From: Methanobacterium sp. UBA8
Lineage (GTDB): Archaea > Methanobacteriota > Methanobacteria > Methanobacteriales > Methanobacteriaceae
Assembly (NCBI GenBank): GCA_002509665.1
Contig: DADN01000183.1
Location: 65,447-80,445 of the forward strand
DNA: 14,999 bases
Direction of reading: 5' to 3'
The notes under the pieces were generated by a model. That model saw nothing but the letters and a program-made list of their open reading frames with translations, ran no database searches and was not told where the DNA came from. Positions 1 through 7,968 of the stretch are shown piece after piece. The translations under genes and the position numbers were made by a program. Within the stretch, counting starts at the first letter, position 1; each line of letters opens with the position of its first letter.

Positions 1-580
1 GTATATACTTATCCTCTTCCACTCTTAAAAATAATGCAATGGCTGCCGGAGCAAATATCGACAAAGCAAGGAGCTTAAATATAGATACTGCAAGATCAGG
101 TGATGCGATGCCCATAAAGTAAAGGATTATTGGGTAAATAAATATACTCAGCATCATGGAAAACAGTGCTGTGGTTACAGAAATGGTACCATCACCATTT
201 GAAAGTTCGGTCCACAATGCAGCAACCACTGGTGAAGGGGCAAAACATAAGAGAATTATTCCAACATAAATGTCTTGAGGAGGCAGGAAAAAATAGCTGA
301 ATAAAATTCCAATAATGGGATATAACACAAGATTAGATACGATAAGAGCCAATACCTTTTTTGGATGATTTACTATTCTTGTAAAATCGCTTACTTTATG
401 TTCAATTACCATAGAGAATACTAAAACTGCAAGTAAAATCGACACGTATGGGGATAAAACGGAAAATTGGGGGAATGTAAAGCCTAAAATTACACATAAT
501 ACTGTGAGTAATCCATAATATTTCCTTATGTTCCCGTGAAGTGATTGTCCTATGTTTCCATTAGTTCTGGTTATTGGCAT
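1..580 (-). CDS. BASS-family (bile acid:sodium symporter / ACR3-like) membrane transporter, N-terminal part
   Basis: This frame opens with ATG at 580 and runs off the left edge after 193 codons, so the C-terminal third or more is missing. It is strongly hydrophobic, with likely membrane segments near residues 22-38, 41-58, 75-98, 105-122, 134-157 and 165-185. The stretch CFAPSPVVAALWTELSNGD (residues 112-130), followed by a Ser/Thr-rich helix and a YP pair, resembles the crossing-helix region of SBF/ACR3-type secondary transporters in the cytoplasmic membrane. Known substrates in this superfamily include bile acids, pantoate, pyruvate and arsenite; the substrate here cannot be read. ACR3 arsenite exporters have Cys in an APC motif where this protein has Ser (S116), which argues against typical arsenite efflux. 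AGGGT lies 7 bases before the ATG and supports the start. It is divergent from the response regulator gene. Family confidence is fair, function low. Confidence 0.75.
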   Translation of the reverse strand, partial: MPITRTNGNIGQSLHGNIRKYYGLLTVLCVILGFTFPQFSVLSPYVSILLAVLVFSMVIEHKVSDFTRIVNHPKKVLALIVSNLVLYPIIGILFSYFFLPPQDIYVGIILLCFAPSPVVAALWTELSNGDGTISVTTALFSMMLSIFIYPIILYFMGIASPDLAVSIFKLLALSIFAPAAIALFLRVEEDKYI

Positions 581-971
581 TTTTTTGACCCTGAATCTAT
601 AAACTTTATACAACTTTTATTCCACTTTTTAATTTTTAAACCTAACTATTTGCATCTAAAATAACACATAACAAGAACTAGGGTTAAGAGATGGGAAAAT
701 AGTCAAACGTTTAAAGATATAAAAAATATGAGTAATACATTTCCAATATAATTAATATAAATTCGTTTCTTTTGTGATTTTTAGGATGTATTATATTCAT
801 ATCCCCAAAATATTTTCAATATTATTTTTGGAGATAGAAAATCTCGATTTTCTACATATTTAGTAAATTTGAATAATGGGAAAATACAAATTAATATCTA
901 GAATAAAAAGTGGTGAAATTTTTAAATGCCCCTATAATATGATAAGTTTTAGAAATTAAAAGGTGAATACA
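581..971. promoter_or_regulatory. Divergent intergenic region with promoters and two inverted repeats
   Basis: This gap of about 390 bases separates the minus-strand transporter from the plus-strand response regulator. A TATA-like stretch at about 599-612 (minus strand TATAAAGTTTATA) could serve the transporter. TATA-like sequences at 919-940 (TTTTTAAATG and TATAATAT) could serve the response regulator. An imperfect inverted repeat lies at 801-835 and a perfect one at 836-853. No convincing gene is present in either strand. Confidence 0.45.
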
Positions 972-1778
972 TTGGCAAATAAACTCGTTAAAGTGTTGTT
1001 AATAGAAGATAACGACGCAGATGCAAGATTTATAAGCGAGATGTTTAAGGATATAAAAACAACAAAATATGAGGTATCATGGGCTAAAAGGCTTGATGAA
1101 GGGCTTAAACATTTAGATGATAATTCATTTGATGTTCTACTTTTAGATCTTAGTTTACCTGATAGTATAGGTCTTGAAACATTTGAAAAAGCACATGAAT
1201 ATGAGCCTGAACTACCAATTGTTATTTTGAGTGGTCTGGATGATGAAGAGATTGCAGTTAGGGCTGTAAGGGAAGGTGCACAGGATTACCTGATGAAAGG
1301 GGAAGTCAGTGCTAGATTACTTTCTAGAGCTATTAGCTATGCAATTGAGAGGCATAATGCTGAAAAAGAGTTGATAGAAAGCCGAAACGACCTTATAAGT
1401 TTAATTAATAATTACACAACTGAATTAAAAGAAAAGGGAGTTAAAGAAGCGGAAGATATGCACAAAAGCTTGGAAACAAAAATTGCAAATTTTGAAGAAT
1501 TGAAAAGTTCAAATATTGATGTAACAGCAGCTAAAGATGGAGCTGGTAACATACAACTTTTTAATGAGAGAGTTCCAAAAAGTTTGTGGTTACAGGTTGC
1601 GGGTGACTTTAAAAGCCCTCATGAAAAGTTATCTGTGGATGAGAAGAATATCCAACTTAAATCAGCTGAGGCAGGGGACCTGGAAAACCTGGTAGAATTT
1701 ATTAAAGAATTAGGAGAAAGGGGCTATTTTGCAGAAGAACACTATGTGGTGGATCTTGGAATAGGTTCAAGTTTTTAA
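972..1778 (+). CDS. Response regulator with N-terminal receiver domain and unrecognised C-terminal region
   Basis: Residues 5-125 form a CheY-like receiver domain: the acidic pair E12-D13 in LLIEDND, phosphoacceptor D59 in VLLLDLSLPD, S87 in VILSG and K109 in YLMKG are all in place, so phosphorylation should be possible. Residues 125-165 (AIERHNAEKELIESR onward) look like a helical, coiled-coil linker. About 100 C-terminal residues match no output domain that I recognise; no HTH, GGDEF, PAS or kinase motif is visible. The longest frame opens at a GTG at 963, but that GTG lies inside the AGGTG ribosome site; TTG at 972, six bases after it, fits GGTGA-type spacing and gives MANKLVKVLL. No histidine kinase lies nearby, so it is an orphan. 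The product is 268 residues and cytoplasmic. It ends 23 bases from the convergent flavoprotein gene. Confidence 0.88.
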   Translation: MANKLVKVLLIEDNDADARFISEMFKDIKTTKYEVSWAKRLDEGLKHLDDNSFDVLLLDLSLPDSIGLETFEKAHEYEPELPIVILSGLDDEEIAVRAVREGAQDYLMKGEVSARLLSRAISYAIERHNAEKELIESRNDLISLINNYTTELKEKGVKEAEDMHKSLETKIANFEELKSSNIDVTAAKDGAGNIQLFNERVPKSLWLQVAGDFKSPHEKLSVDEKNIQLKSAEAGDLENLVEFIKELGERGYFAEEHYVVDLGIGSSF

Positions 1779-1801
1779 ATAAATTTTGTAAAAATCAGTT
1801 T

Positions 1802-2836
1802 TCATTTCATATACGAAAATTTAGAGGACATGTTAGCTAGGATAGCCCATTGTCTTGTCATATACTCTTTTTCAGGTAATATATTGTAGTTGTACGTATC
1901 TATTAAAGACTTAACATTAAAATTATTAGTTTTATATGCAGATTTGACAGCTTCTGCTGCAGCATATCCGCTGGCTAATGCACTTGATATTCCTTCTCCA
2001 ATAGGATTAAGGAAGTTTGCAGCTTCTCCAGCAAATAAAATTCTGCCAGTCCCTAAATTAACTGGACATCCCGGTATAACATTAGGCATTATTCCAACTT
2101 CTTCTTTAACACATGATTCTATTTTGGCATTAAACTTTGAATTAAGGAATGAAAGAAATTCAGAATGATACATTTTCATTTTAGCTGGTTCTTTGACACC
2201 TACTCCAAAAATTAAAAAATCATCTTTAACATTAAACCATGCATCATACTGGGAAATTTTAGGATCCAAAAATGCATGGAAAAAATTATTGTCTAAATTA
2301 ATAGTACCTTTACAAAAGGTTTGGTAAGTAAAAACATGATTATTTGGATTTTTAAATAAATTCTTTTTGATGATACTGCCTGCTCCGTCACATGCCACAA
2401 CAATTCTGGTTTTTTCTTCATATATTGCACCGTCATGAAGCTTTACTGACACATGATCCTGTTTCTCTTTGCAAGAAATTGCTGAAGTTGATTGTCTAAG
2501 CTCAGCACCTGCATTTTGAGCCTTTAAAGTAAGCCATTCATCAAATAAACTCCGCCACACATTTAAACTGTCGCTTTCAAACTTAAATGTTTGATTCTCT
2601 TCATTGGTAATGATGATACCTTTACTTATATATGGTTTACATAAAACAGAATCCGGTATTTTCCCGAATTCATTTTCTATCATGTTAATAGATTTTTTAA
2701 TTAAGATACCTGAACATGATTTTTCTCGAGGTATCTTCATTCTTTCAACCAGCAGAACATTATAACCTGCATCAGCCAACCTTTTTGCTGTCATACAACC
2801 AGCAGGGCCTGCACCTATTACCATTACGTCGTACAT
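1802..2836 (-). CDS. Geranylgeranyl-reductase-family FAD-dependent oxidoreductase
   Basis: This is a 344-residue flavoprotein of the geranylgeranyl reductase / p-hydroxybenzoate hydroxylase fold. The dinucleotide-binding motif VIGAGPAG (residues 6-13) is followed by the ribose-binding acid E31, a Cys loop SCSGI (40-44), the second FAD motif ACDGAGS (148-154) and the FAD pyrophosphate segment FAGEAANFLNPIGEGI (268-283). The YDAWFNVKDDFLIFGVG stretch (197-213) corresponds to the substrate-side strand of this family. Archaeal relatives hydrogenate the isoprenoid chains of membrane lipids, but others act on different substrates, and this protein is shorter than usual lipid reductases (about 390-450). 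The usual GD of the third FAD motif is GE (E271). GGAGG sits 10 bases before the ATG and fixes the start. It lies 90 bases downstream of the Fe-S gene on the same strand and could share its transcript; electron transfer between the two is only a guess. Confidence 0.85.
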   Translation of the reverse strand: MYDVMVIGAGPAGCMTAKRLADAGYNVLLVERMKIPREKSCSGILIKKSINMIENEFGKIPDSVLCKPYISKGIIITNEENQTFKFESDSLNVWRSLFDEWLTLKAQNAGAELRQSTSAISCKEKQDHVSVKLHDGAIYEEKTRIVVACDGAGSIIKKNLFKNPNNHVFTYQTFCKGTINLDNNFFHAFLDPKISQYDAWFNVKDDFLIFGVGVKEPAKMKMYHSEFLSFLNSKFNAKIESCVKEEVGIMPNVIPGCPVNLGTGRILFAGEAANFLNPIGEGISSALASGYAAAEAVKSAYKTNNFNVKSLIDTYNYNILPEKEYMTRQWAILANMSSKFSYMK

Positions 2837-2926
2837 CTAAATTTTTCCTCCAAAAAATAGGCATATGATCCTTAATTTCATGATTGGATTGACTATATCA
2901 TTTAAAAATGTCCTGGTAATTCTTCA

Positions 2927-3697
2927 TTAAATAAGCGTTGGATTTTTGTATTCGCATGGAACTGCTGTTTGACATTTTCCGCATCCATATCTTGGTTTAT
3001 TTAATTTAAGTGTTTTATCAAGGAACTTAGAACAGGATTCGGCATCTTTACCATTTTCATTGATAGCTAAAGGTGGGCACCGATCAATGCATTCGCCGCA
3101 TTTGGTACAGTATTCATCTATTTCTTGATATGGTCTGGAATTGGGTTCAAACTCAAGGTCTGTGATGACACTGCCAAAACGACCTGCCGTTCCTAAATTG
3201 GTAATTAGGGAATAATTCAAGCTAAATGTTCCAAGACCTGCAATGAAAGCAGCATGGCGTTCTGACCAGTTACTTATATGATTAGCAACTGTGAGGCGTT
3301 TATCTAGAGAGGGAGCCACTGCTTTTCCTCCATTAGTCTCAATCAATCTAACGATTAAGCTTCTTAAAGAATTATTAAATATTTCACCTTCACAACGTCC
3401 ATAAAGCCATTCTTTAGATGGTAGGCCTTTTGACCTATTAGAACTGCGTACACGTTCTGTAAATGGCAAAAAATATGAAATTACTGATTTTGCTCCAGGT
3501 AACCATTCTTCAGGTGTTAAATGATCTGGCCCAATTATACCAGGTTCTTTCAATTTTTCCCAAAGTGGATCAAACGCGCTTGCTACACCAATCAGTGGTT
3601 GATCCCACATCTGCATCATATCTAGTTCTTCAACAAAATTCTGTTCGTTATTTTGAATAAACTCTGCCATATTTTCTTCAATAGTATCTAATAACAT
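2927..3697 (-). CDS. QueG-like (COG1600-type) double [4Fe-4S] cluster protein
   Basis: The protein resembles epoxyqueuosine reductase and its relatives: an N-terminal domain, a conserved segment containing HAAFIAGLGTFSLN, then a ferredoxin-like part with CTKCGECIDRCPP (Cys 197, 200, 203, 207 from the chosen start), Cys 222, and CGKCQTAVPCE (Cys 239, 242, 248). Eight cysteines are enough for two [4Fe-4S] clusters. At 256 residues it is much shorter than bacterial QueG (about 350-380) and lacks the C-terminal HEAT repeats. Archaea make archaeosine, not queuosine, so a QueG function is unlikely; an electron-transfer or corrinoid-linked reductase role is inference. A longer frame opens with TTG at 3742, but the ATG at 3697 has AGGT 7 bases upstream (3705-3708) and gives the usual MLLDTIEEN opening, so I prefer it. 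It lies upstream of the flavoprotein gene on the same strand. Confidence 0.8.
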   Translation of the reverse strand: MLLDTIEENMAEFIQNNEQNFVEELDMMQMWDQPLIGVASAFDPLWEKLKEPGIIGPDHLTPEEWLPGAKSVISYFLPFTERVRSSNRSKGLPSKEWLYGRCEGEIFNNSLRSLIVRLIETNGGKAVAPSLDKRLTVANHISNWSERHAAFIAGLGTFSLNYSLITNLGTAGRFGSVITDLEFEPNSRPYQEIDEYCTKCGECIDRCPPLAINENGKDAESCSKFLDKTLKLNKPRYGCGKCQTAVPCEYKNPTLI

Positions 3698-3742
3698 TTG
3701 ATCTACCTGATAAAGATTTAATATCACTATTTTATTTTCCAA

Positions 3743-4037
3743 TGCTTCCTATAAATTTCGAATTAAGTTCTTAAACTTTTTGGAAATCTTAAATACTGAT
3801 TTATTGCCGCTCATGTTTGCATGTGCGCAAATGTTCTCTTTGAATTTTTATAGGTTATCTGGTTAAAATAAATTACATTTCGAAATATAATCCCCTATAC
3901 TTAATTGATATTATAATTTAACATAAAACATGAATTGTACACATGATACATGGACATGAGCGTTTATAAATGCAGTTAAAAGGAATTAAGAAAAATGAAA
4001 TTAATTTTTTAATTAAAAAAGATGTTTGCAGTAGAGA
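3743..4037. other. Intergenic region upstream of the QueG-like gene and downstream of glmS
   Basis: No gene is visible here. It should contain the minus-strand promoter of the QueG-like gene, with a TATA-like TTTATA close to 3752-3760. It also holds a short inverted repeat TTTGC/GCAAA at 3816-3831, a cluster of four ACATG words at 3928-3958, and a palindromic T-run near the glmS stop (4005-4020). Confidence 0.4.
4005..4020 (-). terminator. Probable terminator of glmS
   Basis: TTTTTTAATTAAAAAA is a perfect 16-base palindrome that starts 17 bases beyond the glmS stop codon. On the minus strand it gives a T6 run in an AT-rich context, which fits oligo-T termination by archaeal RNA polymerase. 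It is AT-only, so the hairpin itself would be weak. Confidence 0.4.
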
Positions 4038-5816
4038 TTATTCTACTGTTACACATTTAGCCAGATTTTTAGGCTTGTCTGGATCTATGCCTTTCATAAC
4101 ACTAATGTAATAGGATAAAAGTTGTAGAGGAATGACATAAGGTATAGATGAAAATATTTCATCAATTTTCGCGTCAAATTCGATCATATCTCTGGTTTCT
4201 GATCTTAAATCTTCGTCGGCAGATGATCCAAGGCCAATAACGCGAGCGCCCCTTGCATTTACTTCTTCAATATTGCTTAATGTTTTGTCATGGCTTTTAC
4301 CTGGTGGTGCTACTGCAACAACAGGAATACCGTCGTCAATAAGTGCGAGTGGGCCATGTTTTAATTCACCTGACGCGTAACCCTCTGCGTGGATATAAGT
4401 TATCTCTTTAAGTTTTAAAGCCCCTTCTAGAGCTGTTGGATATGAAAATCCTCGTCCAATAAAGAAGAAATCTCTAGCATCTTTATATTTGCATGCTATT
4501 TTCTTAATGAAGTCTTCATTCTCAAGTATAGATTCCATATAATCTGGAATACTTTCTAACTTTTCTAAAAGTTCCATCCGCCCGCTCATGCAGATTGCAA
4601 GAAGATAGATAGATGTGAGCTGACTTATATATGTTTTAGTTGCCGCTACGCCAATTTCAGGACCTGCTCTTGTATATGCTACATATTCTGCTTCTCTGGT
4701 TACTGTACTTCCAACTACATTTACAATAGCAAGTGTTTTGGCTTTGTGATTAACGAGTCTTAAAGCTTTAAGAGTATCTGCAGTTTCTCCAGATTGTGTT
4801 ATGACAATTACAAGTGTATTTTCATCCAGTGTTTCTGCAGAATATTCAAATTCAGAAGCTAAAGTAACATCTGTTGGAATCCCAACCAGATTTTCAAATA
4901 AGTATTTACCAGTTAAAGATGCATGGTATGATGTTCCACAAGCTACAAAACATATTCGATTAAATTTAGGGAAACTCTGAACAATTTTTTTAATTTCAGA
5001 TGCCTCATGGAGAGTATTCTTAACTGCATTTGGTTGTTCGTGAATTTCTTTTAACATGAAGTGGTCGTAACCGCCTTTTTCAGCCATGTCGGGAGTCCAA
5101 TCAATGATAGAAACTTCTTTTTCAATTATATTACCTTTAGGATCTTTTATTATAATTCCTTCATTGTTTAAAATAACCATTTCATTATCTTCAATATAAA
5201 TAACCTTATTTGTATGTTTAAGTATGGCAGGAACATCTGATGCTATAAAATATTCACCAGTACCTTTTCCTACTATGAGGGGACTCTCTTTTCTTACACC
5301 AATCACTTTATTTGGTTCATCACGTGCTATAACTGCTAGAGCGTATGAACCTTTAAGATCTCCAATTGCAAGTCTTGTTGCATCTTCTAAATCGTGTCCT
5401 TGTTCCATATATTTTTCTATGATGTGGGGAATAACTTCTGTATCTGTTTCAGACTTAAATATGTGTCCTTCTTTTTCTAACTGGCTTTTTAATTCTTTAT
5501 AATTTTCAATTATTCCATTATGAACTACAGCTATCCTGTTTTTACAGTCAGTATGGGGGTGGGCATTTTCTTTTGTAGGTAACCCATGGGTGGCCCATCT
5601 AACGTGGGCTATTCCCATATTTCCGGGAAGATCTGTTAATTTTAAATTTGCTTGGACATCATCTATTTTTCCTTTGTCTTTTTTGATCTTTATATCGCTT
5701 CCAGATGTTGCAATGCCTATAGAATCGTAGCCTCTATATTCAAGCCTTTTTACACATTCTAAAAGTACAGGCGCAGCCTTTTCATTGTTTAATATACATC
5801 CTATTATCCCGCACAT
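4038..5816 (-). CDS. glmS: Glutamine--fructose-6-phosphate aminotransferase (isomerizing)
   Basis: GlmS converts fructose-6-phosphate and glutamine to glucosamine-6-phosphate and glutamate, the entry to amino-sugar and UDP-GlcNAc synthesis, in the cytoplasm. The N-terminal glutaminase domain begins MCGIIGC; Cys2 becomes the N-terminal nucleophile after Met removal. It also shows HVRWATHG (71-78), VHNGIIENY (98-106) and SETDTE (122-127). Two SIS sugar-isomerase domains follow, with CGTSYHA (293-299), [10 protein letters not shown] (339-348), [12 protein letters not shown] (483-494) and the C-terminal LAKCVTVE whose Lys587 matches the catalytic Lys of the family. The product is 592 residues, normal length. 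The longest frame starts at GTG 5825, but that GTG is part of the ribosome site GGTGA; only the ATG at 5816 puts the catalytic Cys at position 2. It is divergent from purC. Confidence 0.97.
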   Translation of the reverse strand: MCGIIGCILNNEKAAPVLLECVKRLEYRGYDSIGIATSGSDIKIKKDKGKIDDVQANLKLTDLPGNMGIAHVRWATHGLPTKENAHPHTDCKNRIAVVHNGIIENYKELKSQLEKEGHIFKSETDTEVIPHIIEKYMEQGHDLEDATRLAIGDLKGSYALAVIARDEPNKVIGVRKESPLIVGKGTGEYFIASDVPAILKHTNKVIYIEDNEMVILNNEGIIIKDPKGNIIEKEVSIIDWTPDMAEKGGYDHFMLKEIHEQPNAVKNTLHEASEIKKIVQSFPKFNRICFVACGTSYHASLTGKYLFENLVGIPTDVTLASEFEYSAETLDENTLVIVITQSGETADTLKALRLVNHKAKTLAIVNVVGSTVTREAEYVAYTRAGPEIGVAATKTYISQLTSIYLLAICMSGRMELLEKLESIPDYMESILENEDFIKKIACKYKDARDFFFIGRGFSYPTALEGALKLKEITYIHAEGYASGELKHGPLALIDDGIPVVAVAPPGKSHDKTLSNIEEVNARGARVIGLGSSADEDLRSETRDMIEFDAKIDEIFSSIPYVIPLQLLSYYISVMKGIDPDKPKNLAKCVTVE

Positions 5817-6074
5817 AAATTTCACCAGAAGGTGTACATATAAGTATTAATTATATCCTATTTTATTATTAATCGTATTTCATCAATTTTAAAATTATAA
5901 AATTATAATAACTTTATTATAATTCCTATCTCATATAAATAAGTAACATTCTTTTATTTTTTTAAGTTTTGCATCAATTTTATAATCCTAAAATTACAAC
6001 ATATTACAAGGTCACTAATTGGAATTTATATCTATATAAATATTTGATACTAAATATAAAAAATGGAGTTTAAC
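5817..6074. promoter_or_regulatory. Divergent glmS-purC promoter region
   Basis: The gap is nearly pure A/T. On the plus strand TATA-like sequences at 6023-6042 (TTTATATC, TATATAAATA) lie 30-50 bases before the purC start. On the minus strand GGATATAATTAATA (about 5845-5858) fits a glmS promoter. A perfect AT-only palindrome with 11-base arms (5901-5924) lies between the two. Confidence 0.5.
5901..5924. repeat. Perfect 11-base inverted repeat, 2-base spacer
   Basis: AATTATAATAA (5901-5911) and TTATTATAATT (5914-5924) are exact reverse complements separated by CT. The element sits between the divergent glmS and purC promoters. The short spacer fits a protein-binding dyad better than a hairpin. 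It is made only of A and T in an AT-rich gap, so chance remains possible. Confidence 0.5.
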
Positions 6075-6821
6075 ATGACTATCGAAATTGGAACCCTAAT
6101 ATATCAAGGTAAAGCCAAAGGTGTATATGAAACTAATGACCCTCAGAAAGTTGTTGTAGAATTTAGAGATGACATAACAGCAGGAGATGGGGCTAAAAAG
6201 GATAATTTAAGTGAAAAAGGATTTTGGAATTCAATAATTTCTGCCAAGTTTTTTGAGCTGCTTGAAGAAGCTGGAATTAGAACTCAATATATAGAACTTG
6301 TAAAACCAGGACTTATGCTGTCAAAAAAACTTGAAATGATTCCACTTGAAGTGATCACAAGAAACATAGCTGCTGGAAGTCTTCTTAGAAGATATCCATT
6401 TAAAGCAAAACAAACATTTGAGCCTCCGATAATACAGATAGACTACAAAAGCGATGAATATGGAGACCCAATGTTAAATGATGATATCGCAGTTGCACTT
6501 GGCCTTATAGATGAATACAGACTTAAAATTATCAAAGAAACTACTTTAAGAATAAATAGAGTGTTAAAAGATTTCTTAGAGTCCAAAGGAATTTTATTCC
6601 CGGATTTTAAAATTGAGTTTGGTTATGATGCAGACGGAAATATAGTTTTAGGTGATGAAATAAGTCCAGACACATGCAGATTCTGGGATATGGAAACATG
6701 TGACACTCTGGATAAAGATTTATTTAGACAAGGAGAGTCTGGTGTTATTGACGCTTATAAAAAAGTTGCATCCATGATACTTGACGATGAAGATAAAAAA
6801 AGATGGAATATTGAATTATAG
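6075..6821 (+). CDS. purC: Phosphoribosylaminoimidazole-succinocarboxamide synthase (SAICAR synthetase)
   Basis: PurC joins aspartate to CAIR with ATP to give SAICAR in de novo purine synthesis. The family signature is clear: [12 protein letters not shown] (residues 9-20) forms the glycine-rich ATP loop, then [12 protein letters not shown] (32-43), a [15 protein letters not shown] strand with an [10 protein letters not shown] loop (83-108), and near the C-terminus [13 protein letters not shown], the substrate-binding SPDT region. The 248-residue length is normal. The longest frame opens at 6063, but GGAG at 6065-6068 followed by six bases points to ATG 6075, giving [12 protein letters not shown]. 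It is divergent from glmS and lies 138 bases before purS, so purS may have its own promoter. Confidence 0.96.
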   Translation: MTIEIGTLIYQGKAKGVYETNDPQKVVVEFRDDITAGDGAKKDNLSEKGFWNSIISAKFFELLEEAGIRTQYIELVKPGLMLSKKLEMIPLEVITRNIAAGSLLRRYPFKAKQTFEPPIIQIDYKSDEYGDPMLNDDIAVALGLIDEYRLKIIKETTLRINRVLKDFLESKGILFPDFKIEFGYDADGNIVLGDEISPDTCRFWDMETCDTLDKDLFRQGESGVIDAYKKVASMILDDEDKKRWNIEL

Positions 6822-6959
6822 AATTAAAGGTGGATTTAAGCTAAATATGGGATATTTAGTAAATTTTCATAACAAAGTTAATATAAGTACAGAATGTAAT
6901 CTATGAATGATCAAACTTAATTTTTATCTTTTTAAAATCATTTTATTTTTGGTGATAAT

Positions 6960-7214
6960 ATGAAATACGATGCTGAAGTTAGAATAAGCCTTAAAAAAGG
7001 TATGTTAAATCCAGAAGCTTCAACAACACAGAGAGCACTTGCCCTTTTAGGATATGAAGTTGAAGGAACTGCTACTATTAAAATAATTAAATTTACACTT
7101 GAAGAAGAAGATGAAAAGCTTGCAAGGGAAGAAGTGGATGATATGTGCCAGAGACTTCTCTGCAATCCTGTAATCCATGATTATGAAATCAATATAACTC
7201 CAAGTAATTTATAA
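6960..7214 (+). CDS. purS: Phosphoribosylformylglycinamidine synthase subunit PurS
   Basis: This is an 84-residue protein of the small PurS family. With PurQ (glutaminase) and PurL (synthetase) it forms the FGAM synthase complex, where PurS dimers bridge the two enzymes. The sequence has the expected pattern: a first strand [19 protein letters not shown], then [20 protein letters not shown], then an acidic helix and the [10 protein letters not shown] end strand. Its orthologue in Methanothermobacter (MTH169) was, as I recall, a structural-genomics target for this family. GGTGA lies 6 bases before the ATG and marks the start. It is 42 bases upstream of purQ, so the two are surely cotranscribed. 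purL is not in the window. Confidence 0.95.
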   Translation: MKYDAEVRISLKKGMLNPEASTTQRALALLGYEVEGTATIKIIKFTLEEEDEKLAREEVDDMCQRLLCNPVIHDYEINITPSNL

Positions 7215-7256
7215 GGTTGAATAGACAGTATAACTAATAATATAAAGAGGAAGACA

Positions 7257-7913
7257 ATGAAAGTAGGAATTATACGTTTTCCAGGTTCAAACTGTGATAG
7301 GGATGTATTCCATGCGCTAAAAATTGCAGGTGGTGAACCAGATTACGTCTGGTGGAATCAAAAAGATTTATCTAATTTTGATGCAATTGTAATTCCTGGC
7401 GGCTTTTCTTATGGAGATTACCTGAGAGCTGGAGCAATAGCTTCAATAACTCCAGTTATTGATGGTATCAAAGAAATAGTTAAAGAAGAAAAACCAGTCC
7501 TTGGAATTTGTAATGGTGCTCAAATACTTGCAGAAGTAGGTTTAGTACCTGGAGTATTCACAAATAATGAAAATGCTAAGTTCATCTGCAAACAGGTGGA
7601 ATTAAAAGTTGCATCGACCCGAACTCCTTTTACAAGCATGTATAAAAAGAATGAAATCATCAATATGCCAATGGCACATGCTGAAGGCCGATATTACAAT
7701 GAAGAAATTGAAAAACTTCATGATCAGGATCAAATTGTGCTGAAATTTGAAGGAGAAAACCCAAACGGATCTATGGAAGCCATAACTGGAGTTTGTGATG
7801 AAACAGGACTTATATGTGCTGTAATGCCTCATCCAGAAAGGGCATCAGAAATGGTTTTAGGTTCTTCAGACGGTCTTAAATTCTTTAAGGGAATGGTTAA
7901 TTTTAAATCATAG
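7257..7913 (+). CDS. purQ: Phosphoribosylformylglycinamidine synthase subunit PurQ (glutaminase)
   Basis: PurQ is a class I glutamine amidotransferase that releases ammonia for FGAM formation by PurL. The start FPGSNCDRD and the oxyanion loop [15 protein letters not shown] (residues 48-62) are typical. The nucleophile is C85 in LGICNGAQ and the triad is completed by H192 and E194 in MPHPERA. At 218 residues it is of normal length and lacks any PurL fusion. A GAGGAAG ribosome site lies just before the ATG. It follows purS closely and is followed at once by an inverted repeat that begins in the stop codon (7913-7933). Confidence 0.97.
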   Translation: MKVGIIRFPGSNCDRDVFHALKIAGGEPDYVWWNQKDLSNFDAIVIPGGFSYGDYLRAGAIASITPVIDGIKEIVKEEKPVLGICNGAQILAEVGLVPGVFTNNENAKFICKQVELKVASTRTPFTSMYKKNEIINMPMAHAEGRYYNEEIEKLHDQDQIVLKFEGENPNGSMEAITGVCDETGLICAVMPHPERASEMVLGSSDGLKFFKGMVNFKS

Positions 7914-7933
7914 GATAATCCATACAATTATCC
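7913..7933 (+). repeat. Inverted repeat between purQ and cobA
   Basis: GGATAAT (7913-7919) and ATTATCC (7927-7933) are exact reverse complements with a 7-base spacer, beginning on the last base of the purQ stop codon. In RNA this gives a 7-base-pair stem with a 7-base loop, followed by an AT-rich stretch with TCTTTT. It could act as a terminator or mRNA 3' end for the purine genes, or as an operator for cobA. Confidence 0.5.
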
Positions 7934-7968
7934 ATTATTAATTCTTTTATAATTTAAACGGTGAACAC

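Noticed and set aside
1890..2168. A 92-codon plus-strand frame opposite the flavoprotein gene
   Set aside because: It is antisense to the well-conserved FAD and C-terminal motifs of that gene and has no ribosome site; the same holds for other long frames opposite glmS, hemD, the DHH gene and pantoate kinase.
6847..6906. A 19-codon frame between purC and purS with GGTGG upstream
   Set aside because: The GGTGG lies too far from the ATG, the frame is very short, and the peptide has no recognisable pattern.
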